Shown here in pieces: positions 59,472 through 64,000 of a stretch of 64,000 bases of DNA; the stretch's first letter is position 1; the number at the start of each line of letters is the position of its first letter. Under the pieces are notes generated by a model. It did not search any database. It was not told the origin of the DNA and worked only from the letters and a program-made list of their open reading frames with translations. Source of the stretch: Pelodera strongyloides (taxonomy: Eukaryota > Nematoda > Chromadorea > Rhabditida > Rhabditidae); contig JAANDG010000482.1 of the NCBI GenBank assembly GCA_036852015.1, positions 1-64,000 of the forward strand, written 5' to 3'. The position numbers and the translations under genes are program-made.

Positions 59472-61100
59472 ATATATATATATATATATATATTGATATT
59501 TATTATGGAAAGGAATACGGATTAATGGTTATTAAGTTAGGAATAAAGTCACGAACAAGGTTCCATGACACTCCCCCCTGACAAAAGAATGAGTGAAGCG
59601 AAAAAATGATAGTAATGAGAAATATTAAAGAGAACTCAATTTGGTAAATGAGAGAAAATGAAAATTTAATCTATAAATAGTTAGTACAGCAAACAACACC
59701 TAAGCCAAAACATGATAAATTAAAAATTCAGTTTGATAACGTAAGATGTTAGGGGACAATACTCTACGTCTAAACTGTCATCTAACTTAATTAGGTCCAG
59801 CAAAAAAACCTATAATGCTACCGGGGTAAAAAGGGGGAACTGGCATGGAATCTTATTGAGATTGACCTACGTGTTCAAAATACCAGGTCCGGTCCGTCGG
59901 GGCAACTCCTACGTTTGAACCTCCAGAGCATCCTGGTCCAGAGTTGGCACGTTGGCAGGTTGGCACAACGACCGAATCCTAGGCTTCAGTGGGCCTGGAT
60001 TCACAGAATGGGGCATCAGGCCCAGAATCATAGGATCAGCAGCAAATGTCGTATATTCAAAATAAAATGGAACCGCCGGGCATCGAATTTTTAGAGCAGG
60101 ACCGTTCTATAATAGGAAGAAGCAGCCAGAGAAAGGTAACCACGAACATCACGAATGCAGAAAAATCGAAATATAATAGAACACTGACGAGGGAGAAATA
60201 TGACAATTTGTCATTAGCTTAGAGCTTAGACCTGCCACGCGGGACTTGGATAAAAAGCGGCCTGATTTCTTGAATTGGGTAGATGCACCACAACGCCGTT
60301 GGTTCAGCGGTAGAATGCTCGCCTGCCACGCGGGCGGCCCGGGTTTGATTCCCGTACGGTGCACCATGTCACAAACATTATTCAATGGTACAATGATGTG
60401 TGTTTGTTGTAGAGCAAATAAACACTAATTACAGAATGGCAACTAGGATGACCCGAGTGCCTTTTATTTAGTGTATAAAACGTGCAATATAATAAACAAT
60501 AACATCATAGGGGACTACATGGTAGTTAGGCAATCATTGAGTTTGATTAATTCACACTTGCTAAGCTATAGCACATTGCACCACATATCACAGATGGGCG
60601 GGAGTGGATGTTGTGATTACTAATGCGCTCGGGGAATGTTGTAACACACAAAAGCTAAAGCAACACGCCTACCTAGGTGAAATTATATATATATTGATTA
60701 TGGAAAGGATAAGGATTAATGGTTATTAAGTTAGAATAAGTCACGAACAAGGTTCCGTGACAAATTGTAACTTGAACATTGTGTCATAAATCATCACATT
60801 GAACTTGAACCGTGAGTTGGAATCGCTGGCGCTGGTCACGTTTGGTTCTAACTTATAATTCCTTTCTCGTTTATCATTGTAGTTTTGCATGTTGCATTGC
60901 AGTACCTAAAAACTAAAAGCGGTCTATTCCAGATCTTGGAACATGCCTATCCAAATGGGCTTCCATTGAGTGCCATGGCCGAAGCCCTTCGTTGCACCGA
61001 AGACGAGGTGATCGCTCTTCTGAGAGAACTCGAAGAGAATGGAATAGTGAGGAGAGTGGACGATGAATGGATCAGAGTGGATGTTAGGTTAGCGGAGTGA
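57341..61100 (+). CDS. 238-aa protein with C-terminal winged-helix-like domain
   Basis: Exons 57341-57417, 57728-57819, 58028-58092, 58281-58386, 58572-58703, 58996-59042, 60903-61100 (TGA); in phase. The ATG is 2 bp after GTTTAG, a likely trans-splice acceptor. The N-terminal two thirds ([68 protein letters not shown]) match no family I know. The last 65 residues ([54 protein letters not shown]) have the helix-turn-helix plus wing rhythm of a winged-helix domain, so DNA or protein binding is possible. The last intron (1.86 kb) carries two copies of a SINE tail and a (TA)n run. The gene just downstream may share an operon with it. Confidence 0.75.
59070..59580 (+). mobile_element. SINE tail copy with (TA)n, head missing
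   Basis: GTGTCACAGACATTATTCAA ... AGCAAATAAACACTAATTAC ... AAGGTTCCATGACA matches 60366-60765 in order. The tRNA-like head is absent. Confidence 0.75.
59400..59491. repeat. (TA)n microsatellite
   Basis: About 46 TA units with one TATC interruption. The matching spot in the copy at 60683 has only about six units. Confidence 0.97.
60287..60765 (+). mobile_element. SINE with tRNA-Gly(GCC)-like head
   Basis: The head 60290-60365 holds TTGGTTCAGCGGTAGAATGC, anticodon arm GCCTGCCACGCGGGC (GCC anticodon) and T arm CGGGTTTGATTCCCG, then GGTGCACCA. The 5' acceptor strand is disturbed by an ACAAC-like insertion (GCACCACAACGCCGT) and the T stem has a mismatch. It runs straight into the tail also found at 59070-59580. 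A relic tRNA-Gly gene is the alternative. Confidence 0.65.
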
Positions 61101-61336
61101 ATTTGGTTTGCTTATCTTTCTCCTTATCCTTTACCCTCACCATTGTCTACGTATCTCATTGCCAATGAATAATCCTTACAACGTGATAGTTCAAAGGTGC
61201 ATCTGCGTCAATACAGTGTTCATTGCTCTAGCTTACCTTAGTTCATGCTGATGAAGTGAACTGCTTCGCATAGATCCTGAGCAGTAGTGATGGTGTATGG
61301 GGGTCGTCACCAGTACGTACCAGGGCATCATTTTCT

Positions 61337-61344
61337 GCTCTTAG
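61337..61344 (+). promoter_or_regulatory. probable SL trans-splice acceptor
   Basis: TGCTCTTAG, 22 bp before the ATG at 61366 and about 240 bp after the stop of the upstream gene on the same strand. Spacing is what nematode operons show for a downstream gene. Confidence 0.45.
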
Positions 61345-61365
61345 GGAATATACTTTGAGGAAGTT

Positions 61366-64000
61366 ATGTCAGCCCTACCGTAGGCATTCGACGATCTTTT
61401 CAGAAACGTCGAAGGCGCTGTTCGCTCTCAAAGAGCTCCGTCTTCCGCAGAAAACCCCACCGTCGCTATCATCACTTGTCTGTTTGTGGAGAAGCAGGCG
61501 GTTGATGCCCTTATTCAAGATCCTGAAGTCATTCACAAATATAAGGTGGTTTATTTACTTCATTTTATGTTAATTTGCCAGCTATTGACATTTTCCGAGA
61601 GTCAAACTATGTGTTTAGGAATTCTCTGAAAGAAATGGTGACATTTTGAGGTAAGCTTGAAGTAGCTGAAGTCCTTCCCTCTATCTAACCTTTCAACTTT
61701 TAATCTGATTATCCATCGACTAATTCTTCAATTTCGCTGGTCTTACCTTTCTTCGGTGTAATTATAGTATAGATAAAAATGTTAAAGCGGTCTAACATCC
61801 GGAAACGTATTTTGAACGCTGTATTCCCATCCCATGTAGCGTATGCAAATAACTGAGCAATTATTAGTCTAATTAATTATATTCATTTGCATACACTTTA
61901 TGGGAATACAGCGTCCAACATACGTTTCAAAAATTCTAACGCTTTAACGCTAAATAGTGTTCTAGTCTGGTGGCGACTCGAATATCTACACTCTCGGTCG
62001 GATAGGAAATCACCGTGTGGTCGCCACCAAATTGGCCATGATTGGAGATTCAAGGGAAGCGACCACCAGTGCTGGAAGTATCACGACCAGGTACTGTTTA
62101 CTTAGTAGTTATTGATTATGCAATCAGAGTAAGGGTACGAAATCCAGTAAACCATGTTTTTAATGCATATCGTGGTAGATGTAGATGGTGTTAGATGAGC
62201 GAACGATGAACAAAACAGTTCCAACAAAACATGTATCGTGATTGAAAATAATTGAAATGAGATGCTCAGATTGCTTGGCAACTTCCAAGACATTGAACAC
62301 GTATTCGTGGTCGGTGTTGGAGGAGCGGTTCCACATTACACTGACGCGAAACTGCACGCTCGGCTTGGTGACGTCATTGTTTCGGCCAGTAAGTTTTTTT
62401 TTAAATTCTTTGTTCATATGCGTAAAAGGCAGTGTTGTATGCTTGAAACGTGCGTGAAAAAAGGGGAGGGGGCAACACATGAATGACTAGGTACATTAAG
62501 CTGCTGAACTGAACATCTCACAAGCTGCATATTCACACGCGGTTGCCCATCATGGAACCATACATTGTTATCGTTCCATTCTAATGAAACTTGAGCTTGA
62601 GCAAACATCATGTGTTGTATTAGTTGACATTTGAAGGTATAACTTTTATGTCTGTATTTTTCAGACCGTCCTAGTTCGTATATTTATGCGCATGACTTGA
62701 TCGTCGATAGAAATGATGAGACCTTGGCTGGGTTTGTTTGTTTACCCTTGTTTTTGTACTTTGTAGTTTGTATTCGATGTTGATGAGTGTTAGTCTTCAT
62801 AATCTGTGTGGTAGAGTCTCTGTCAGGTTGTCAGGTAATTGTCAAATGGCCAGGTAAGCTTTCTTTTTTTTCGCAGTGTCCATGATCGACGTTGCAGTAT
62901 TCAGTTTATCCCGTATGTATTCCAGAATTCCAGATTTGCCGTCCGTATGTACAAATCGCCCTCCGACGTTGTGGAGCGTATCATCGAAGAAGGAGGAGAC
63001 CATCTGAATTCGGAATGGGAACAAACTACAAACTCGGCAATTGGCGCGCTTAATCAAAATGGTGGGTTCAGGGTTCATTTGTCCCATAGTTTTGAGATGC
63101 AAAGTCTCAATCATTGTTGGGCACGCTCAAGGCGATAGGTGATGATAGTCAGAAACAGAAACAAAGTGTAATTCAGTTCCCATCCCAGATCCCATAAAAG
63201 AGTGTCTAGTAGTGGCGCAAACCTTTTGTTATTGCATGTTTTATGGGATTGTCTTTGTTTTGGTTAGGTTAGTTTGAGTAAGCTGACTAGTTATGGTTAT
63301 GGGGTGGGTATAGTGGGTAATAATACCCTGAATTCTGATTCAGTTCTCTTTCTTTAGATACTGACTTCTCGCGTCCGCCTCCGGACACGGACGTGCTTGC
63401 CCTATCAGTTGGAGGCGGAAATGTGGTTGTTGTACCGCATCCGAATCAGGATAGAAAGGTAGTTTTTTTGATTGCATGATTTGGTGATTTCGTTTAATAT
63501 TGAATTCGTCGTTTATTTGTTTTCTCGAAGTCTTGATATCACTTGGATTTGGACCACTGTCACTCACGTGGCCGATTTCATAAAAATTTAACGCTGGGGT
63601 AGGTTACAGGCGTCTCCTGTTTAGCGTGCTCTCTGGACCTTCTCTCGCTGCCCGTCAAAAGCAGAGAAAGCCGAGAGAGCACGCTCAACAAGAGACGCCT
63701 AACCTAACCAACCATTTTTGTGAAAACGGCCTACGGTCACGCTTCGCTGCACTGACGAAATTTTGCGCGCAAGCGGCGTGAAAATGGGCGTGCAAAAGTG
63801 CAAAGTGGATTTGGCAACGTAGTGGCGTGTAAAAATGCACGCGGAATGGAATCGGCGTGTAGTTTCAGTTTGCCCGCCGGAACCACGCCGCTTGCAGGCC
63901 AAGTTTCATGTTGTGTGTAAAGCCATTTAATGGGTTCTTTTCAGAATAGTCTCATCCATTTGGGAACTGTCGGAGCCTTGGCATCACTGAAGCGCGGCAA
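61366..64000 (+). CDS. nucleoside phosphorylase-fold protein, 3' end outside window
   Basis: Exons 61404-61545, 61966-62090, 62270-62388, 62665-62731, 62934-63061, 63358-63458, 63945-64000 and on. A first coding piece 61366-61379 (ATGTCAGCCCTACC) would join in phase if the 24-nt stretch 61380-61403 (GTAGG...TTTTCAG) is an intron; otherwise the true first exon lies elsewhere. Protein: NVEGAVRSQRAPSSAENPTV, AIITCLFVEKQAVDALI, then GRIGNHRVVATKLAMIGDSR, HVFVVGVGGAVPHYTDAKLH, ARLGDVIVSA, later IHLGTVGALASLKRG. The GxGG phosphate-loop-like VVGVGGAVP and RLGDVIVS are the PNP_UDP_1 core (purine/uridine phosphorylases, MTA/SAH nucleosidases). Whether it is catalytic or a sensor domain cannot be told. 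Probable second gene of an operon. Confidence 0.83.
61792..61947. mobile_element. TTAA-family MITE, GCGGT subtype
   Basis: TTAAAGCGGTCTAACATCCG ... CAAAAATTCTAACGCTTTAA, arms GAACGCTGTATTCCCAT / ATGGGAATACAGCGTCC. It ends 18 bp before exon 61966. Confidence 0.88.
63569..63733. mobile_element. GGCCGTATT-tip palindrome (diverged)
   Basis: GTGGCCGATTTCATAAAAAT, GGTAGGTTACAGGCGTCTCC is mirrored by GAGACGCCTAACCTAACC and ATTTTTGTGAAAACGGCC. In the last visible intron of the nucleoside phosphorylase-like gene. Confidence 0.7.
63750..63915 (+). mobile_element. GCGTGCAAGCGGCAAC-repeat element, short copy
   Basis: CACTGACGAAATTTTGCGCG ... GCTTGCAGGCCAAGTTTCAT GTTG: the same two ends as 25694-26093 with few internal units. 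Immediately follows the palindrome at 63569. Confidence 0.75.

Noticed and set aside
59339..59581. 80-codon frame with (YI)n
   Set aside because: Translation of the (TA)n run.
60290..60365. functional tRNA-Gly(GCC) gene
   Set aside because: The 5' acceptor strand carries an insertion, the T stem has a mismatch, and the sequence runs straight into a repeat tail present elsewhere; better read as a SINE head.

Overview
The window is nematode nuclear DNA. Evidence: small-intron genes with T-rich TTTCAG-type 3' splice sites, several start codons sitting just behind an unpaired splice acceptor (as in SL trans-splicing), a degenerate TTAGGC telomere-type array at 3588-3643, and gene families typical of rhabditid worms (a supplementary nuclear receptor, a receptor tyrosine kinase with a tiny ectodomain, an SH2-tyrosine kinase of the Fer-related worm type). 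Species cannot be named from the sequence alone.

Thirteen gene models are supported, nearly all built exon by exon with every phase checked by hand. Left to right: a nuclear hormone receptor ligand-binding domain (+, 5' end unresolved), a secreted EB/Kunitz-like cysteine-rich protein (+), a kin-15/16-like receptor tyrosine kinase (-), an NYN/Regnase-like RNase (+), the KDEL receptor (+, 212 aa, essentially certain), a small tail-anchored membrane protein (-), an SH2-tyrosine kinase (-, 427 aa), two tandem PLD3-type phospholipase D paralogues (-, 470 and 548 aa), a short partial gene (-), a 360-aa protein of unknown family (+), a 238-aa protein with a C-terminal winged-helix-like domain (+), and a nucleoside-phosphorylase-fold protein that runs off the right edge (+). 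The last two lie about 265 bp apart with a splice acceptor in front of the second start codon, which looks like an operon.

Between and inside genes the window is full of non-autonomous DNA elements. These are a TTAA-flanked MITE group (13 copies, many only 10-20 bp from a splice site), a family ending in AATGGGGTTTGCAAG (6 copies), palindromes sharing only a GGCCGTATT tip (5), an element built of GCGTGCAAGCGGCAAC repeats (3), a Merlin/IS1595-type transposon relic with arms made of repeated TGGGACGG units, and tRNA-headed SINE-like elements. Simple GA, TA, poly-A and poly-G tracts are common. The stretches 21878-27768 and 53460-57340 hold repeats and no gene I could support.
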